Source: Rhodoferax lacus
Lineage (GTDB): Bacteria > Pseudomonadota > Gammaproteobacteria > Burkholderiales > Burkholderiaceae_C
DNA: 64,000 nucleotides
Reading direction: 5' to 3'
NCBI RefSeq assembly: GCF_003415675.1
Contig: NZ_QFZK01000002.1
Coordinates: 477,873 to 541,872, forward strand
The notes under the pieces are model-generated. The model was not told where the DNA came from. It searched no databases and saw only the letters and a program-made list of their open reading frames with translations. A program made the translations under genes and the position numbers. Shown piece by piece: positions 46,108-57,889 of the stretch. Every line of letters starts with the position of its first letter. Within the stretch, counting starts at the first letter, position 1.

Positions 46108-46143
46108 AAAGGCCATCTGCGACCTGTGCGCAGATGGCCTTTA
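46108..46143 (+). terminator. Strong hairpin terminator after pnp
   Basis: A perfect 14-bp stem (aaaggccatctgcg / cgcagatggccttt) with a 7-base loop, 21 bases after the pnp stop. The trailing T run is short (three bases within the stem end), but the stem is very stable. Confidence 0.75.
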
Positions 46144-46156
46144 ACCCTCAAGCTCC

Positions 46157-47176
46157 ATGCACGTTATTGAAATTGCATCTTTCGGCCCTCCGGACGTCCT
46201 GCGTCTGGCAGAGCGCCCCATGCCGATCGCTGGTGCGGGCGAGGTGTGCCTGCGCGTCCGTGCCAGCGGTGTCAACCGCCCGGACGTGCTGCAGCGGGCC
46301 GGGCATTACCCGGCGCCTGCTGGCGCATCCGACATCCCCGGTCTGGAAGTGGCAGGCAGCATCGTCAGCGGTGATGCACAGGCCATGCAAGCTGCGGGTT
46401 TGCAACTGGGCGACCGTGTGTGCGCACTGGTGGCGGGTGGCGGCTATGCCGAGTATTGCGTGGCGCCCGTGGCCCAGTGCCTGCCAGTGCCCAAGGGCTT
46501 GAGTGACGTGGAGGCTGCCAGCCTGCCAGAGACTTTTTTCACCGTCTGGAGCAATGTGTTTGACCGCGGCCGTCTGGCCGCTGGTGAAACGCTGTTGGTG
46601 CAGGGCGGAACGAGCGGCATTGGCGTGACGGCCATCCAGTTGGCCAAGGCCCTGGGTGCCAAGGTGATCGCCACCGCAGGCAGCGATGCCAAGTGCGATG
46701 CCATACGCGCACTGGGTGCCGACCACGCCATCAACTACAAGACCCAGGACTTCGAAGCAGAAGTCAAGCGCCTGACCGATGGCCGGGGAGTGGATGTGGT
46801 GCTGGACATGGTGGCTGGTGATTACGTGGCGCGCGAGCTCAACTGCCTGGCAGAAGATGGCCGTCTGGTCATCATTGCGGTGCAGGGCGGCGTCAAGAGC
46901 GAGATCAATGCCGGGCTGGTGATGCGCAAGCGCCTCACGGTGACTGGCTCCACGCTTCGTGTGCGGACGGTGGCCTTCAAGCAGGCGATTGCACAGGCCT
47001 GCTTGGCCAGGGTCTGGCCGCTGCTGGAAGCCGGGCGCATCAAGCCTGTGATTCATACGGTATTTGATGCAATAGACCCATCGCAGGCAACGGGAAGCGG
47101 TGCCTCTGCGGCGCACACCTTGATGGAGTCCAACCAGCATGTGGGCAAAATTGTTTTGAATTGGGGAACAGCATGA
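46157..47176 (+). CDS. NAD(P)H quinone oxidoreductase, zinc-independent MDR family
   Basis: A 339-residue medium-chain dehydrogenase/reductase of the quinone-oxidoreductase/PIG3 type. [18 protein letters not shown] and PGLEVAG are N-terminal landmarks; [19 protein letters not shown] is the NADPH-binding Rossmann loop. No structural zinc cysteines are seen. It is located between pnp and tpiA as in many Burkholderiales, and its stop overlaps the tpiA ATG. Confidence 0.9.
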   Translation: MHVIEIASFGPPDVLRLAERPMPIAGAGEVCLRVRASGVNRPDVLQRAGHYPAPAGASDIPGLEVAGSIVSGDAQAMQAAGLQLGDRVCALVAGGGYAEYCVAPVAQCLPVPKGLSDVEAASLPETFFTVWSNVFDRGRLAAGETLLVQGGTSGIGVTAIQLAKALGAKVIATAGSDAKCDAIRALGADHAINYKTQDFEAEVKRLTDGRGVDVVLDMVAGDYVARELNCLAEDGRLVIIAVQGGVKSEINAGLVMRKRLTVTGSTLRVRTVAFKQAIAQACLARVWPLLEAGRIKPVIHTVFDAIDPSQATGSGASAAHTLMESNQHVGKIVLNWGTA

Positions 47177-47916
47177 AGAAAAAACTGATCGCCGGTAATT
47201 GGAAAATGAACGGAACGGCTGCATCCAATGCGGCCCTGCTCAAGGCCTTGCTGGACCAGTCTGCGGGCTGGAACTGTCTGGTGGCCGTGTGTGTGCCCGC
47301 CGTCTACATGGCGCAGGTGCAGGGCATTGTGGAAGGCACCGGCATTGCGTTGGGCTCCCAGGACGTATCGGCTTACGAGTCAGGTGCCTACACCGGTGAA
47401 ATCTCGGCCGCCATGCTGAAAGACTTCGGCACGCGTTACGCCATCGTGGGCCATTCGGAGCGCCGCCAGTACCACGGCGAAACCGATGCCATCGTGGCCA
47501 CTAAAGCCACACGCGCCCTGGCCGCGGGCATCACTCCCATCGTGTGTGTAGGCGAAACACTGGCTGAGCGCGAGTCTGGACGCACCGAAGAGGTAGTCAA
47601 GCGCCAACTGGCAGCGGTGATCCATGCCAACGGCCACTGCATCAGCGAGATTGTGGTTGCCTACGAGCCCGTCTGGGCCATTGGCACCGGCAAAACCGCC
47701 ACGCCTGAGATGGCACAGCAGGTGCATGCGGTGCTGCGTGCCCAATTGCAGGCTGCCAGCGAACACGCCGACCGCGTGCACATTTTGTACGGCGGCAGCA
47801 TGAATGCCGCCAATGCCGAGCAACTGCTGGCCCAGCCCGATATCGATGGCGGCCTGGTGGGCGGTGCTGCCCTCAAGGCGGCCGATTTTTTATCCATCAT
47901 TGCCGCGGCCAAATAA
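47173..47916 (+). CDS. tpiA: Triosephosphate isomerase
   Basis: A 247-residue glycolytic enzyme interconverting dihydroxyacetone phosphate and glyceraldehyde 3-phosphate. GNWKMN holds the catalytic Lys, GHSERR the catalytic His, [14 protein letters not shown] the catalytic Glu and loop 6, and YGGSMN the phosphate-binding loop. The ATG at 47173 overlaps the previous stop (ATGA). Confidence 0.98.
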   Translation: MKKKLIAGNWKMNGTAASNAALLKALLDQSAGWNCLVAVCVPAVYMAQVQGIVEGTGIALGSQDVSAYESGAYTGEISAAMLKDFGTRYAIVGHSERRQYHGETDAIVATKATRALAAGITPIVCVGETLAERESGRTEEVVKRQLAAVIHANGHCISEIVVAYEPVWAIGTGKTATPEMAQQVHAVLRAQLQAASEHADRVHILYGGSMNAANAEQLLAQPDIDGGLVGGAALKAADFLSIIAAAK

Positions 47917-47953
47917 GGCTGTCAGCAAGCATTTCACGATTTAGGAGAGAAGT

Positions 47954-48310
47954 ATGAGCGTAGTGGTTACTATTATTTTGACGGTTCAGATGTTGTCGGC
48001 CCTGGCCATGATTGGCTTGATTCTGGTGCAGCACGGCAAAGGTGCAGACATGGGCGCGGCCTTTGGCAGCGGTGGCTCCGGCAGCCTGTTTGGCGCCAGC
48101 GGCAGTGCCAACTTTCTCTCGCGCACCACCGCCGTGCTGGCCACGGTTTTCTTTGTCTGCACGCTGGCTTTGGCCTATTTTGGCAACCTGCGTCCCAGCA
48201 GTTCCGGCAGCGTTTTGGAGTCGGCCGCAGCCGTGGCACCTGCTGCCAGTGCAGCCCCTGCCGCACCGGCTGCTCCCGCCTCTGGCGCGGCCCAAATTCC
48301 CGCCAAGTAA
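47954..48310 (+). CDS. secG: SecG, protein-export membrane subunit
   Basis: A 118-residue inner-membrane subunit of the SecYEG channel. Two hydrophobic helices (IILTVQMLSALAMIGLILV and TTAVLATVFFVCTLALAYF) flank the conserved GSGGSGSLFGASGSANFLSR segment. The C-terminal ~40 residues are an Ala/Pro-rich tail. GGAGAGAAG before the ATG is the ribosome-binding site. It precedes tRNA-Leu. Confidence 0.95.
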   Translation: MSVVVTIILTVQMLSALAMIGLILVQHGKGADMGAAFGSGGSGSLFGASGSANFLSRTTAVLATVFFVCTLALAYFGNLRPSSSGSVLESAAAVAPAASAAPAAPAAPASGAAQIPAK

Positions 48311-48415
48311 TTCGCATCCCCCTAGGAGAAGCGGGGGGAATTCAGGGTAAACTCTAGGCCTGCTGGATGAGCAAAAGCCGCAAGGTTCCTCATGCAAATT
48401 CGGCAAGTAAAAGCC

Positions 48416-48500
48416 GCCGTCGTGGTGAAATTGGTAGACACGCTATCTTGAGGTGGTAGTGGCGAAAGCTGTGCGAGTTCGAGTCTCGCCGACGGCACCA
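48416..48500 (+). tRNA. tRNA-Leu (anticodon GAG)
   Basis: An 85-nt class II tRNA. The acceptor stem GCCGTCG (48416-48422) pairs with CGACGGC (48490-48496), followed by A73 and an encoded CCA (48498-48500). The D-arm contains AAATTGGTAGAC, the anticodon stem CTATC/GGTAG frames the loop TTGAGGT with anticodon GAG at 48450-48452, a variable arm follows, and the T-loop is GTTCGAGTC. It lies between secG and nuoA. Confidence 0.96.
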
Positions 48501-48564
48501 AACAATTTGGCTTGAACCGGAGTTTTGTCCGCGTGAAGTCAGTTAACGGTGATTAGATCCAAAG

Positions 48565-48924
48565 ATGAACCTAGATCAGTATCTTCCCGTCCTCATGTTC
48601 ATCTTGGTCGGCATTGGTGTCGGCGTAGCCCCTCAGGTGATCGGCTACATCCTCGGCCCCAATCGCCCGGACGCGGCAAAAAACTCCCCTTATGAATGCG
48701 GCTTCGAGGCGTTTGAAGACGCCCGCATGAAGTTTGACGTGCGCTACTACCTGGTGGCCATCCTGTTTATTCTGTTCGATCTGGAAACTGCTTTCCTGTT
48801 TCCCTGGGCAGTCACGCTCAAGGAAACTGGCTTGATGGGTTTTCTGATTGGTCTGGAATTTGTGGGTGTATTGACCATCGGTTTTGTCTATATGTGGAAA
48901 AAGGGCGCCCTCGATTGGGAGTAA
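48565..48924 (+). CDS. nuoA: NADH-quinone oxidoreductase subunit A
   Basis: A 119-residue membrane subunit of complex I with three hydrophobic helices. [28 protein letters not shown] is the conserved loop near the quinone channel; the helix [16 protein letters not shown] follows. First gene of the 14-gene nuo operon. It stops 4 bases before nuoB. The ribosome-binding site is weak (CCAAAG). Confidence 0.97.
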   Translation: MNLDQYLPVLMFILVGIGVGVAPQVIGYILGPNRPDAAKNSPYECGFEAFEDARMKFDVRYYLVAILFILFDLETAFLFPWAVTLKETGLMGFLIGLEFVGVLTIGFVYMWKKGALDWE

Positions 48925-48928
48925 ACAG

Positions 48929-49408
48929 ATGATTGAAGGTGTACTCAAAGAAGGTTTCGTCACCACGAGCTACGACTCAGTGATGAATTGGGCCAAAACC
49001 GGCTCCGTCTGGCCCATGACCTTTGGCCTCGCTTGCTGCGCTGTGGAGATGATGCACGCAGCCTGCGCCCGGTATGACATCAGCCGCTTTGGTGCGGAGG
49101 TGTTTCGCGCCAGTCCGCGCCAGTCCGATCTGATGATTGTGGCGGGTACGCTGACCAACAAGATGGCGCCGGCCTTTCGCAAGGTCTATGACCAGATGTC
49201 CGAGCCGCGCTGGGTGCTCAGCATGGGCTCCTGCGCCAATGGTGGTGGCTACTACCACTACAGTTACTCTGTGGTGCGCGGCTGTGACCGCATCGTTCCT
49301 GTTGATGTGTATGTGCCGGGGTGTCCTCCCACTGCGGAAGCGCTGATCTACGGCATCATGCAACTGCAACTCAAAATCCGTCGCACCCAGACCATTGCAC
49401 GGGCCTAA
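48929..49408 (+). CDS. nuoB: NADH-quinone oxidoreductase subunit B
   Basis: A 159-residue peripheral subunit holding the terminal 4Fe-4S cluster N2. The cluster cysteines are visible in [17 protein letters not shown] and [11 protein letters not shown]. The ATG at 48929 gives the family N-terminus ([10 protein letters not shown]); codons further upstream overlap nuoA. nuoC starts 9 bases after its stop. Confidence 0.97.
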   Translation: MIEGVLKEGFVTTSYDSVMNWAKTGSVWPMTFGLACCAVEMMHAACARYDISRFGAEVFRASPRQSDLMIVAGTLTNKMAPAFRKVYDQMSEPRWVLSMGSCANGGGYYHYSYSVVRGCDRIVPVDVYVPGCPPTAEALIYGIMQLQLKIRRTQTIARA

Positions 49409-49417
49409 AGGAAGAGC

Positions 49418-50026
49418 ATGACAACATATTCCGTGCGCCCTGAGGCGACCCGTGATGCCGTGCTGGCCGCGTTGGGTGCCAAGGTTCAAAATATTTCGAT
49501 TGCACTGGGCGAAGTCACAGTCGTTGTGGCTGCTGCAGACTACCTAGTGGCTGCCCAATTGCTGCGGGACTCTGTCGGTTGCCAGTTTGAGCAACTCATC
49601 GATCTGTGCGGCGTTGACTATTCCGAGTACAAGAATGGTGACTACACCGGGCTGCGTTTTTGCGCGGTGTCGCACTTGCTGTCGGTTTCACTCAACCAGC
49701 GTCTGCGCCTGAAGGTGTTTGCGCCCGATGATGGCATGCCCATCGTGGCCTCGGTCTCCAAGCTCTGGTCCTCGGCCAACTGGTTTGAGCGGGAAGCTTT
49801 TGACTTGTATGGCATCGTCTTTGAAGGCCATGAAGACCTGCGGCGCATTCTCACTGACTACGGCTTTATTGGTCACCCCTTCCGCAAGGACTTTCCCGCA
49901 GAAGGCCATGTGGAAATGCGTTATGACGCCGAGCAGGCGCGTGTGGTGTACCAGCCCGTCACCATCGAAGCGCGTGAAATCACACCACGTGTGATTCGCG
50001 AAGACAAATACGGCGGGACACAGTAA
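49418..50026 (+). CDS. nuoC: NADH-quinone oxidoreductase subunit C
   Basis: A 202-residue peripheral arm subunit. The 30-kDa subunit signature is seen in [20 protein letters not shown] and [19 protein letters not shown]. It is separate from nuoD here, unlike the fused nuoCD of enterobacteria. A GGAAGAGC site precedes the ATG, and nuoD begins 2 bases after the stop. Confidence 0.97.
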   Translation: MTTYSVRPEATRDAVLAALGAKVQNISIALGEVTVVVAAADYLVAAQLLRDSVGCQFEQLIDLCGVDYSEYKNGDYTGLRFCAVSHLLSVSLNQRLRLKVFAPDDGMPIVASVSKLWSSANWFEREAFDLYGIVFEGHEDLRRILTDYGFIGHPFRKDFPAEGHVEMRYDAEQARVVYQPVTIEAREITPRVIREDKYGGTQ

Positions 50027-50028
50027 CC

Positions 50029-51282
50029 ATGGCCGAAATCAAAAACTACACCCTCAATTTCGGACCGCAACACCCGGCGGCACACGGCGTGCTGCGTCTG
50101 GTGCTGGAGCTCGACGGCGAAGTGATTCAGCGCGCTGACCCGCACATTGGTCTCTTGCACCGTGCCACCGAAAAGTTGGCCGAGACCAAAACCTATATCC
50201 AGTCTCTGCCCTACATGGACCGTCTCGACTACGTGTCCATGATGAGCAATGAGCACGCCTACTGCCTGGCGATTGAAAAGCTGTTGGGCATTGAAGTGCC
50301 GATCCGCGCGCAATACATCCGTGTGATGTTTGCCGAGATCACACGCTTGCTGAACCACCTGATGTGGCTGGGCTCGCACGGCAATGACCTTGGCAGCTCC
50401 ACCATCCTGATCTACACCTTCCGCGAGCGCGAAGACCTGTTTGACATGTACGAGGCCGTCAGCGGCGCGCGCATGCATGCAGCCTATTTCCGCCCGGGTG
50501 GTGTGTACCGCGACCTGCCGGAAACCATGCCGCAGTTCAAGGCCAGCAAGGTGCGCAATGCCAAGGGCATGGAAGAGCTCAACAGCAACCGCAAGGGTTC
50601 GCTGTTGGACTACATCACCGACTTCACCACGCGCTTCCCCGCGTGCCTGGCCGAATACCACACCCTGCTGACCGACAACCGTATCTGGAAACAGCGCACG
50701 GTGGACATCGGTATCGTCACGCCCGAGCGCGCCATGAACCTGGGCTTCACCGGCCCCATGTTGCGTGGCTCCGGTATTGCCTGGGATCTGCGCAAGAAGC
50801 AGCCCTACGAGGTCTATGACCAGCTGGACTTCGACATTCCCGTGGGCAGGACCGGCGACGTGTATGACCGTTACCTGGTTCGCATGGAAGAGATGAAACA
50901 GTCCAACGAACTGATCAAGCAGTGCGTAACCTGGCTGCGTGCCAACCCCGGCCCTGTCATTACCGACAACCACAAGGTGGCGCCTCCTTCGCGCGAGTCC
51001 ATGAAGACCAGCATGGAAGAGCTGATTCACCACTTCAAGCTGTTCTCCGAAGGTTTTCGGGTGCCCGAAGGCGAAGCCTATGCGGCGGTGGAACATCCCA
51101 AGGGCGAGTTCGGCATTTACATCGTCAGCGATGGTGCCAACAAGCCCTACCGCCTGAAGATTCGCCCACCTGGCTTTGTGCACCTGTCAGGCCTCAACGA
51201 GCTGGCCAAAGGGCACATGATTGCCGACGCCGTTGCCGTGATCGGCACGATTGACATTGTTTTTGGAGAGATTGATCGATGA
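50029..51282 (+). CDS. nuoD: NADH-quinone oxidoreductase subunit D
   Basis: A 417-residue 49-kDa subunit lining the quinone-binding site with Nuo[22 protein letters not shown] is the N-terminal signature, with [10 protein letters not shown] and [16 protein letters not shown] after it; [11 protein letters not shown] is near the C-terminus. Its stop overlaps the nuoE ATG by four bases. Confidence 0.98.
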   Translation: MAEIKNYTLNFGPQHPAAHGVLRLVLELDGEVIQRADPHIGLLHRATEKLAETKTYIQSLPYMDRLDYVSMMSNEHAYCLAIEKLLGIEVPIRAQYIRVMFAEITRLLNHLMWLGSHGNDLGSSTILIYTFREREDLFDMYEAVSGARMHAAYFRPGGVYRDLPETMPQFKASKVRNAKGMEELNSNRKGSLLDYITDFTTRFPACLAEYHTLLTDNRIWKQRTVDIGIVTPERAMNLGFTGPMLRGSGIAWDLRKKQPYEVYDQLDFDIPVGRTGDVYDRYLVRMEEMKQSNELIKQCVTWLRANPGPVITDNHKVAPPSRESMKTSMEELIHHFKLFSEGFRVPEGEAYAAVEHPKGEFGIYIVSDGANKPYRLKIRPPGFVHLSGLNELAKGHMIADAVAVIGTIDIVFGEIDR

Positions 51283-51770
51283 TCTCCGACGCTACCAAAG
51301 CGCGCTTCGCCAAAGAAGTTGCCAAGTATCCGGCCGAGCAGGCCCAGTCGGCCGTGATGGCCTGTCTGTCCATCGTGCAGCAGGAGCTCGGCTATGTCAG
51401 CTCCGAGAGCGAAAAAGTCGTGGCCGACTTTCTTGGCATGGCGCCCATGGCCGTGCACGAAGTGACCAGCTTCTACAACATGTACAACCAGAAACCGGTT
51501 GGCAAGTTCAAGCTCAATGTCTGCACCAACTTGCCCTGCCAGTTGCGTGACGGCCAGAAGGCTCTGCACCACCTGGAACACAAGCTGGGCATCCACATGG
51601 GTGAAACTACGTCCGACGGCCTGTTCACCCTGCAGCAAAGCGAATGCCTGGGTGCCTGCGCCGATTCTCCCGTCCTGCTGGTCAACGACCGCAAGATGTG
51701 CAGCTTCATGTCGAATGACAAGCTGGACCAATTGGTTGACGGCATCCGTGCCGCGGAAGGCAAGGCATGA
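51279..51770 (+). CDS. nuoE: NADH-quinone oxidoreductase subunit E
   Basis: A 163-residue thioredoxin-fold subunit with a 2Fe-2S cluster. Cysteines occur in VCTNLPCQL and [15 protein letters not shown]. The first ~70 residues are helical. It overlaps nuoD at its start and nuoF at its end (four bases each), so the three are translationally coupled. Confidence 0.97.
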   Translation: MISDATKARFAKEVAKYPAEQAQSAVMACLSIVQQELGYVSSESEKVVADFLGMAPMAVHEVTSFYNMYNQKPVGKFKLNVCTNLPCQLRDGQKALHHLEHKLGIHMGETTSDGLFTLQQSECLGACADSPVLLVNDRKMCSFMSNDKLDQLVDGIRAAEGKA

Positions 51771-53152
51771 GCGCACAGGACATCATCGACCAGTTCGCCG
51801 CCACCGGCGTCCAGACCTGCTTCCATGACCGCCACATCAATCCGCAAATCTATGCCGGACTGAATGGCTCCAACTGGCGCCTCAAGGATTACGAATCGCG
51901 CGGCGGCTACCAGGCCTTGCGCAAGATTCTGGGCAAGGACGGCTCCGAGCCTAACGCTGAAACCGGCGTGGCCGGCATGACGCAAGACCAGGTCATCACC
52001 ACCGTCAAAGAGTCGGCCCTGCGTGGCCGCGGCGGCGCGGGCTTCCCCACGGGCCTGAAGTGGAGCTTCATGCCCCGCAAGTTCCCCGGCCAGAAGTACC
52101 TGGTCTGCAATTCTGACGAAGGCGAGCCCGGCACCTGCAAGGACCGCGACATCCTGCAATTCAATCCGCATATCGTGATTGAAGGCATGATCATCGCAGC
52201 CTACGCCATGGGCGTGAGCGTGGGTTACAACTACATCCACGGTGAAATCTTTGCTTCTTATGACCGCTTCGAAGAAGCCCTCGAAGAGGCCCGCGCCGCC
52301 GGTTACCTCGGTGACAAGATCATGGGCAGCGAGTTCAACTTCCAGTTGCACGCAGCACATGGTTTTGGTGCCTACATCTGCGGCGAAGAAACCGCGCTGC
52401 TCGAGTCGCTCGAAGGCAAGAAGGGCCAGCCCCGCTTCAAGCCACCGTTCCCGGCCAGCTTTGGCATGTACGGCAAGCCCACCACCATCAACAACACCGA
52501 AACCTTTGCTGCTGTCCCCTGGATCATCCGCAACGGCTCGCAAGCCTATCTGGAATGCGGCAAGCCCAACAACGGCGGCACCAAGATCTATTCGGTCAGC
52601 GGTGACGTGGAGCTGCCCGGCAACTACGAAGTGCCCATGGGCACGCCGTTTGCCAAGCTGCTCGAGCTCGCCGGTGGCGTGCGCAAGGGCCGCACCCTGA
52701 AGGCTGTGATCCCTGGTGGATCGTCTTCGCCCGTGCTGCCCGCCTCCGTCATCATGGAATGCACCATGGACTATGACTCCATCTCCAAGGCTGGCTCCAT
52801 GCTGGGCTCGGGCGCGGTCATCGTGATGGACGACAGCCGTTGCATGGTCAAGGCCCTGCAGCGCCTGAGCTACTTCTATGCCCACGAATCCTGTGGCCAG
52901 TGCACGCCCTGCCGCGAAGGCACAGGCTGGCTGTCCCGCGTGGTGGACCGCATTGAAGGCGGCACCGGCCGCGCGGCTGATCTGGACCTGCTGGACAACG
53001 TGGCAGAGAACATCATGGGCCGCACCATTTGTGCCCTGGGTGACGCAGCGGCCATGCCCGTGCGCGCCATGATCAAGCACTTCCGGCACGAATTTGTGCA
53101 CCACGTTGAGCACAAGACCTGCATGGTCACGGCCAACGCCACCAACGTCTGA
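51767..53152 (+). CDS. nuoF: NADH-quinone oxidoreductase subunit F
   Basis: A 461-residue subunit where NADH is oxidised. [15 protein letters not shown] binds [23 protein letters not shown] is the FMN-site signature, and [15 protein letters not shown] provides cysteines of the 4Fe-4S cluster N3. It starts inside the end of nuoE and is followed by nuoG after 13 bases. Confidence 0.98.
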   Translation: MSAQDIIDQFAATGVQTCFHDRHINPQIYAGLNGSNWRLKDYESRGGYQALRKILGKDGSEPNAETGVAGMTQDQVITTVKESALRGRGGAGFPTGLKWSFMPRKFPGQKYLVCNSDEGEPGTCKDRDILQFNPHIVIEGMIIAAYAMGVSVGYNYIHGEIFASYDRFEEALEEARAAGYLGDKIMGSEFNFQLHAAHGFGAYICGEETALLESLEGKKGQPRFKPPFPASFGMYGKPTTINNTETFAAVPWIIRNGSQAYLECGKPNNGGTKIYSVSGDVELPGNYEVPMGTPFAKLLELAGGVRKGRTLKAVIPGGSSSPVLPASVIMECTMDYDSISKAGSMLGSGAVIVMDDSRCMVKALQRLSYFYAHESCGQCTPCREGTGWLSRVVDRIEGGTGRAADLDLLDNVAENIMGRTICALGDAAAMPVRAMIKHFRHEFVHHVEHKTCMVTANATNV

Positions 53153-53165
53153 CCGAGTCAAAAGC

Positions 53166-55310
53166 ATGATTGAAATCGAACTCGACGGCAAAAAGGTTGA
53201 AATCTCTGAAGGCAGCATGGTGATGCATGCGGCCGACAAAGCTGGAACCTACATCCCCCATTTCTGTTACCACAAGAAGCTCAGCATTGCAGCCAACTGC
53301 CGCATGTGCCTGGTGGATGTGGAGAAGATGCCCAAGCCCATGCCCGCCTGTGCCACGCCTGTGACCCAGGGCATGATCGTGCGCACCAAGAGCGACAAGG
53401 CCATCAAGGCGCAGAAGTCGGTGATGGAGTTTTTGCTCATCAACCACCCGCTGGATTGCCCCATCTGCGACCAAGGCGGCGAATGCCAGCTGCAGGATCT
53501 GGCTGTGGGCTACGGCGGATCCACTTCGCGCTACGAAGAAGAAAAACGCGTCGTTTTCCACAAGGATGTGGGCCCGCTGATCTCCATGGAAGAAATGAGC
53601 CGCTGCATCCACTGCACGCGTTGCGTCCGTTTCGGCCAGGAAGTCGCCGGCGTGATGGAACTGGGCATGTCGCACCGCGGCGAACACGCCGAGATTGAAA
53701 CCTTTGTCGGCCAGACTATCGACTCGGAACTCTCCGGCAACATGATCGACATCTGCCCGGTGGGCGCGCTTACCAGCAAGCCCTTCCGCTACAGCGCCCG
53801 CACCTGGGAGCTGTCGCGCCGCAAGTCGGTCAGCCCACACGATTCCACCGGCTCCAACCTGATCATCCAGGTCAAAAGCAACAAGGTGATGCGCGTGGTG
53901 CCGCTGGAAAACGAAGCCGTCAACGAATGCTGGATTGCAGACCGTGACCGTTTTTCCTACGAAGCCCTGGACAGTGCCGAACGCCTGACGGCGCCCATGC
54001 TCAAGCAGGGTGGCGAATGGAAGACGGTCGATTGGCAAACCGCCTTGGAATACGTGGCCAACGGCCTCAAGCAAATCAAGACCAACCACGGCGCCCAGTC
54101 CATCGGTGCGCTGGTGAGCCCGCACAGCACGCTCGAAGAGCTGCATCTGGCCGCTGCACTGGTGCGCGGTCTGGGCAGCGAAAACATTGACTACCGCCTG
54201 CGCAATGCCGAGTTCGAAACTTCGGACAAGGCACGTTACCTGGGCACTTCGATTGCATCGCTCACGCACCTGGAACGCGTGCTGGTCGTGGGCACCAACC
54301 TGCGCAAGGACCATCCGCTGTTTGCCCAACGCATTCGCCAAGCCGCCAAGATGGGCTGCCAGGTCAGTGCGCTCAATGCACAGTCGTTTGATTGGGCCCT
54401 GCCTGTGGCCAACGCTTTGAATGTGCCTGCCTCCAATTGGGTGCAAGCCCTGGCCGATATCGCTGCTGCCATTGCCGCTGAGAAGGGCGTTGCTGCACCC
54501 GCGGCGGGAAGCGCCAGTGAAGTGGCCCGGGCCATTGCTGTCAGCCTCCTGGGTGGCGAGCGCAAAGCCATTCTTCTGGGCAACGCGGCAGCCCACCATG
54601 CCAAGGCTTCCAGCCTGCTGGCACTGGCCAACTGGATTGCATCCGAGACCGGTGCCACCGTGGGTTACCTCACCGAGGCTGCCAACACCGTAGGTGCGCA
54701 AATCGCCGGTGCCCTGCCGGGCATGGATGGCTTGAACGCAGGGCAGATGCTGTCCGGCGGACTCAAGGCGGCCATTCTGCTGAACACCGAACCCGTTCTT
54801 GACAGCGCTGCCGGTGAGCAGGCTGCCATGGCCTTGGACAAGGCCGACATGGTGGTTACGCTCAGCCCCTTCAAGGCCAACATGGCCTTTAGCGATGTGT
54901 TGCTACCGATTGCACCGTTCACCGAAACGGCCGGAACCTTCGTCAATGCCGAAGGCCGCGTGCAGAGTTTCTTTGCGGTGGTGCGTCCCCTGGGTGAAGC
55001 CCGTCCGGCCTGGAAAGTGATGCGCGTGCTGGCCAATCTGCTGGGCCTGCCCGGTTTTGATTTCGAGTCTTCACAAGAGGTGCTCGCTGCGATGCACCGT
55101 GACAACGGTGGCGCGCCCGCGTTCGTTCCTGCAAGCCGCCTGGGCAATGCAACGACTGCGTCCATTGATGTGACCCCAGCCAATGGGGCGCCGGTTGTGG
55201 CATCGATTTATCAGCTCGACAGTCTGGTGCGCCGCTCGACCAGCCTGCAATTGACGGCCGATGGTCGCGGTGCTGCAACCCAGGCCGCAGGGCAGGAGGC
55301 ATTGGCATGA
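53166..55310 (+). CDS. nuoG: NADH-quinone oxidoreductase subunit G
   Basis: A 714-residue iron-sulfur subunit. Clusters are marked by [19 protein letters not shown] (2Fe-2S), [15 protein letters not shown] and [13 protein letters not shown] (4Fe-4S); the rest is a molybdopterin-oxidoreductase-like domain without cofactor. The ATG at 53166 gives the ferredoxin-like N-terminus [13 protein letters not shown]. Its stop overlaps nuoH by four bases. Confidence 0.97.
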   Translation: MIEIELDGKKVEISEGSMVMHAADKAGTYIPHFCYHKKLSIAANCRMCLVDVEKMPKPMPACATPVTQGMIVRTKSDKAIKAQKSVMEFLLINHPLDCPICDQGGECQLQDLAVGYGGSTSRYEEEKRVVFHKDVGPLISMEEMSRCIHCTRCVRFGQEVAGVMELGMSHRGEHAEIETFVGQTIDSELSGNMIDICPVGALTSKPFRYSARTWELSRRKSVSPHDSTGSNLIIQVKSNKVMRVVPLENEAVNECWIADRDRFSYEALDSAERLTAPMLKQGGEWKTVDWQTALEYVANGLKQIKTNHGAQSIGALVSPHSTLEELHLAAALVRGLGSENIDYRLRNAEFETSDKARYLGTSIASLTHLERVLVVGTNLRKDHPLFAQRIRQAAKMGCQVSALNAQSFDWALPVANALNVPASNWVQALADIAAAIAAEKGVAAPAAGSASEVARAIAVSLLGGERKAILLGNAAAHHAKASSLLALANWIASETGATVGYLTEAANTVGAQIAGALPGMDGLNAGQMLSGGLKAAILLNTEPVLDSAAGEQAAMALDKADMVVTLSPFKANMAFSDVLLPIAPFTETAGTFVNAEGRVQSFFAVVRPLGEARPAWKVMRVLANLLGLPGFDFESSQEVLAAMHRDNGGAPAFVPASRLGNATTASIDVTPANGAPVVASIYQLDSLVRRSTSLQLTADGRGAATQAAGQEALA

Positions 55311-56383
55311 TTGACGCAATATTCAACGCAGGCGCAGGGCTGGTGAGCGACGCCTGGTGGGCAGCCCTGGTCTGGCCGGTGATCTGGACGCTGATCAAGA
55401 TCGTCGTCGTGGTCCTGCCGCTGATGGGCGCTGTGGCCTACCTGACGCTGTGGGAGCGCAAGTTCCTGGGCTGGATGCAAGTGCGCCTAGGGCCGAATCG
55501 CGTGGGTCCTTGGGGGCTGCTGCAGCCCATCGCGGACGCCATGAAGCTGCTGACCAAGGAAATTCTGGTTCCTACCGCAGCCAACAAGGGCTTGTTTTTC
55601 ATTGGTCCGGTGTTGACCATCATGCCGGCCATGGCCGCCTGGGCGGTTGTGCCCTTTGGCCCTGATGTGGCTCTGGCCAACGTGAATGCCGGTCTGCTGT
55701 ATGTCATGGCTATCGCCTCGGTGGAAGTCTACGGCGTGGTGATTTCCGGTTGGGCTTCCAACTCCAAGTACGCCTTCCTGGGTGCCATCCGCGCCTCGGC
55801 ACAGATGGTGAGCTACGAAATCGCCATGGGCTTCTGCCTGGTGGTGGTGCTCATGGTGTCGGGCAGTATGAACCTCACGGATATTGTGATGGGGCAGAGC
55901 AAAGGCACCATGGCGGACATGGGCTTGGGCGTTCTGTCCTGGAACTGGCTGCCGCTGCTGCCGATCTTTGTGATCTACATCATCTCCGGCCTGGCCGAAA
56001 CCAACCGCCATCCTTTTGACGTGGTGGAAGGCGAGGCTGAAATTGTGGCCGGTCACATGGTTGAGTACTCGGGCATGTCCTACGCCATGTTCTACCTGGC
56101 GGAATACGCCAACATGTGGCTGATCTCCATCCTGGCAGCCACCCTGTTCCTGGGCGGCTGGCTGTCCCCGGTTGCTGCGCTGGACTTCATTCCCGGCTGG
56201 ATCTGGCTGGGTGCCAAGACCTTCCTGGTGGTGAGCTTCTTCATCTGGGTGCGCGCCACATTCCCCCGCTTCCGCTATGACCAGGTGATGCGCCTGGGCT
56301 GGAAAGTGTTCATTCCCCTGACGCTGGTATGGCTGACGGTGGTGGGCATCTGGATGCAAACTCCCTTCAACATCTGGAAGTGA
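55307..56383 (+). CDS. nuoH: NADH-quinone oxidoreductase subunit H
   Basis: A 358-residue membrane subunit with about eight helices, connecting the quinone site to the proton pumps. [21 protein letters not shown] and [22 protein letters not shown] are the highly conserved loops. It overlaps nuoG by four bases and is followed by nuoI after 11 bases. Confidence 0.98.
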   Translation: MIDAIFNAGAGLVSDAWWAALVWPVIWTLIKIVVVVLPLMGAVAYLTLWERKFLGWMQVRLGPNRVGPWGLLQPIADAMKLLTKEILVPTAANKGLFFIGPVLTIMPAMAAWAVVPFGPDVALANVNAGLLYVMAIASVEVYGVVISGWASNSKYAFLGAIRASAQMVSYEIAMGFCLVVVLMVSGSMNLTDIVMGQSKGTMADMGLGVLSWNWLPLLPIFVIYIISGLAETNRHPFDVVEGEAEIVAGHMVEYSGMSYAMFYLAEYANMWLISILAATLFLGGWLSPVAALDFIPGWIWLGAKTFLVVSFFIWVRATFPRFRYDQVMRLGWKVFIPLTLVWLTVVGIWMQTPFNIWK

Positions 56384-56394
56384 AGGAAGCCACT

Positions 56395-56916
56395 ATGTCT
56401 AACCACTTTGTAGCCCGCACGCCCTCCGTTTTTTCGCTCAAGGACTTTCTCTACAGCTTTCTGCTGATTGAACTGTTCAAGGGCTTGGCCCTGACTGGCC
56501 GCTACCTGTTTCGCCGCAAGGTAACGGTGCAGTTCCCGGAAGAAAAGACGCCTCTGTCCCCACGTTTTCGTGGCCTGCATGCCCTGCGCCGTTATGAAAA
56601 CGGCGAAGAGCGCTGCATTGCCTGCAAGCTGTGCGAAGCGGTTTGCCCGGCCATGGCCATCACCATCGAATCCGATGTGCGCGCCGACGGCTCACGCCGC
56701 ACCACGCGGTATGACATCGACCTCACCAAGTGCATCTTCTGCGGCTTCTGCGAAGAGAGCTGCCCGGTGGATTCGATTGTGGAGACCCACATTCTGGAAT
56801 ACCACGGTGAAAAGCGGGGCGACCTGTACTTCACCAAAGACATGCTGTTGGCCGTGGGTGACCGGTATGAGAGCGTGATCGCGGCTGCCAAGCAGTCCGA
56901 CGCCAAGTACCGCTAA
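56395..56916 (+). CDS. nuoI: NADH-quinone oxidoreductase subunit I
   Basis: A 173-residue ferredoxin-like subunit with two 4Fe-4S clusters: [16 protein letters not shown] and [16 protein letters not shown]. The amphipathic N-terminus docks on the membrane arm. The ATG at 56395 follows GAAGGAAGC; upstream codons overlap nuoH. Confidence 0.97.
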   Translation: MSNHFVARTPSVFSLKDFLYSFLLIELFKGLALTGRYLFRRKVTVQFPEEKTPLSPRFRGLHALRRYENGEERCIACKLCEAVCPAMAITIESDVRADGSRRTTRYDIDLTKCIFCGFCEESCPVDSIVETHILEYHGEKRGDLYFTKDMLLAVGDRYESVIAAAKQSDAKYR

Positions 56917-56941
56917 GGCCCATGACAGAAAGAATTTGAAT

Positions 56942-57577
56942 ATGAATGTCACAACCGGTCTTTTTTATGTCTTCTCCACGGTCTTGCTGATCGCAGCATT
57001 CCGTGTGATTACCGCGCGCAACCCGGTGCATGCCGTGTTGTTCCTGGTGCTCACCTTTTTCCAGGCCGCCATGATCTGGATGCTGCTGAAAGCTGAGTTC
57101 CTGGCCATCGTTCTGGTGCTGGTCTATGTGGGGGCGGTGATGGTGCTGTTCCTCTTCGTCGTGATGATGATGGACATCAACATGGAGAACCTGCGTCAGG
57201 GCTTCTGGAAGCACTTTCCCTTTGCTGCCCTGGTGGGCGTGATCATTGCGCTGGAAATGTCCGCCGTACTGATGAAAGGCTTCCGGGGCGCGGAATTGGC
57301 AGGCACCGCTGAGCCCATGGTGTCCAACACCAAGGAACTCGGTGTCGTGCTGTTCACGCAGTACATCTACCCGCTGGAGGTTGCTGCAGCCATCCTGCTG
57401 GTGGCCATGATTGCCGCCATTGCATTGACACTGCGAGCCCGCAAGGACAGCAAGTATGTAAGCCCCGGCGTGCAAGTTCGCGTCAAGGCACGCGATCGTA
57501 TGACGGTGCTCAAGATGGATGCCACGCAAGTGGCTCCCGAGCCAGCACCGGTTGCTGCTGCAGAGGTAAAAGCATGA
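56942..57577 (+). CDS. nuoJ: NADH-quinone oxidoreductase subunit J
   Basis: A 211-residue membrane subunit with five hydrophobic helices ([58 protein letters not shown]). The C-terminal ~45 residues are soluble and Ala/Pro/Glu-rich. The start is ATG 56942; a TTG two codons upstream is in frame. It overlaps nuoK by four bases. Confidence 0.95.
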   Translation: MNVTTGLFYVFSTVLLIAAFRVITARNPVHAVLFLVLTFFQAAMIWMLLKAEFLAIVLVLVYVGAVMVLFLFVVMMMDINMENLRQGFWKHFPFAALVGVIIALEMSAVLMKGFRGAELAGTAEPMVSNTKELGVVLFTQYIYPLEVAAAILLVAMIAAIALTLRARKDSKYVSPGVQVRVKARDRMTVLKMDATQVAPEPAPVAAAEVKA

Positions 57578-57882
57578 CACTCACACTAGGTCACTTTTTG
57601 GCATTGGGCGCGATTCTGTTCGCCATGTCCGTTGTTGGCATCTTCCTCAACCGTCGTAACCTGATTGTGTTGCTGATGGCGATTGAGCTGATGCTGCTGG
57701 CGGTGAACACCAACTTCGTTGCTTTCTCCTATTACCTGCATGACATGCACGGCCAGATCTTCGTGTTCTTCATTCTGACGGTAGCCGCTGCCGAGTCCGC
57801 TATTGGCTTGGCGATCCTGGTCTTGCTGTTCCGCAACAAGTCCAGCATCAACGTGGACGAACTGAATTCGCTAAAAGGGTAA
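57574..57882 (+). CDS. nuoK: NADH-quinone oxidoreductase subunit K
   Basis: A 102-residue antiporter-like (MnhC/MrpC-type) subunit with three helices. [19 protein letters not shown] carries a membrane glutamate important for proton transfer, and a second lies in [18 protein letters not shown]. It starts within the end of nuoJ, and nuoL begins 7 bases later. Confidence 0.97.
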   Translation: MTLTLGHFLALGAILFAMSVVGIFLNRRNLIVLLMAIELMLLAVNTNFVAFSYYLHDMHGQIFVFFILTVAAAESAIGLAILVLLFRNKSSINVDELNSLKG

Positions 57883-57889
57883 CCAGAAA